Assembly (NCBI RefSeq): GCF_029525555.1
Contig: NZ_JAPDHZ010000003.1
Span: 62,001-126,000, forward strand
Direction of reading: 5' to 3'
Source: Cohnella ginsengisoli
GTDB taxonomy: Bacteria; Bacillota; Bacilli; Paenibacillales; Paenibacillaceae
DNA: 64,000 nucleotides
A program made the translations under genes and the position numbers. This document shows, in pieces, positions 63,724-64,000 of the stretch (positions are counted from its first letter, which is position 1; every line of letters begins with the position of its first letter). The notes under the pieces were generated by a model. The model made no database searches and was not told the origin of the DNA. It worked only from the letters and a program-made list of their open reading frames with translations.

Positions 63724-64000
63724 CTAATGCACCTGCCCGACGGCGGTCCTAACCGCGGTATATTCGCCGCCTGCCAGCGTCTGATCGTACAGATCCAGAT
63801 GCCGGTCGAGCAGCGCCGCTTGCGTGAAGCCGCGGCAGTGCTTGAGGCAGGCTGCCTGGATGCGCCGCTTGTCCGCGCCCGGCAGCGAGTGGAACGACAG
63901 AATCTTGGCCCGGATGGCCGCGGCGCTGCCCGGCGGGAACAAAAATTCTTCGGGATCGTACACCGCGTCCGGAATGCCGCCTACGTCGGTGGCGTACACC
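63724..64000 (-). CDS. Glycosyltransferase family 4, C-terminal part (leaves window)
   Basis: The last 91 residues only: VGGIPDAVYDPEEFLFPPGS is the C-terminal donor-binding region of GT4 enzymes. Its stop adjoins the next start with no gap. The rest lies beyond the window edge. Confidence 0.8.
   Translation of the reverse strand, partial: VYATDVGGIPDAVYDPEEFLFPPGSAAAIRAKILSFHSLPGADKRRIQAACLKHCRGFTQAALLDRHLDLYDQTLAGGEYTAVRTAVGQVH

Overview
The window looks like part of a Paenibacillaceae genome (Paenibacillus or Cohnella type). It is GC-rich outside one island. It carries Lpl/Yes-style sugar ABC transporters with DUF3502 or classical lipoprotein binding proteins, two YesM/YesN-type two-component pairs, and a paeninodin-like lasso peptide cluster. 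Nearly every gene lies on the minus strand; only an ArsR/MFS pair and one glycosyltransferase (23.5-26.3 kb) are on the plus strand. This placement is inferred from gene content; no rRNA or other taxonomic marker is present.

Layout. 1-17.4 kb: three carbohydrate uptake modules (permeases, binding lipoproteins, a GH140-like hydrolase, an FAD oxidoreductase), two sensor kinase/AraC-type response regulator pairs, an esterase and a protein phosphatase. 17.6-21.5 kb: a five-gene operon (DUF350, DUF4247-like, glutathionylspermidine-synthase-like ATP-grasp, Gly/Ser-rich secreted protein, small protein), then a DUF948 protein. 21.6-27.4 kb: a GH13 alpha-glucosidase, an ArsR regulator and MFS exporter with matching operator palindromes, a GT2 and a YsnF-like stress protein. 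27.5-34.2 kb: an AT-richer run of short single-function genes (hydrolase, methyltransferase, glyoxalase, two NUDIX, DinB and others).

34.2-42.85 kb: the most striking region, a gene cassette array that behaves like an integron. Ten complete structured repeats of 163-174 bp (plus truncated ones) separate eleven small genes or gene pairs. Each repeat ends in RYYYAAC/GTTRRRY-type cores. In ten of ten cassettes bounded by complete cores, the core at the start of the cassette is the exact reverse complement of the core at its own end, while the two cores of the same repeat never match. This is the footprint expected from insertion of circular cassettes by crossover in the GTT core. At one end lies a damaged tyrosine recombinase that has the catalytic boxes but lacks the extra patch of classical IntI; it is transcribed in the same direction as the cassettes.

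43-53.6 kb: a lasso peptide operon with a 42-residue precursor (predicted 9-residue ring, C-terminal Ser), cyclase, RRE protein, leader protease, HPr-kinase-like kinase, nucleotidyltransferase and ABC exporter. It also contains a sulfotransferase coupled to the cyclase and an APS kinase, which raises the possibility of a sulfated product. 53.6-64 kb: a secreted glycoside hydrolase and an exopolysaccharide cluster (UDP-glucose dehydrogenase, mannose-1-phosphate guanylyltransferase, pyruvyltransferase, flippase, glycosyltransferases) with chained stop/start overlaps.

Quality note: more than twenty genes are broken by single-base shifts, mostly inside homopolymers, which points to uncorrected long-read errors. 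I list these as single genes spanning the shift.
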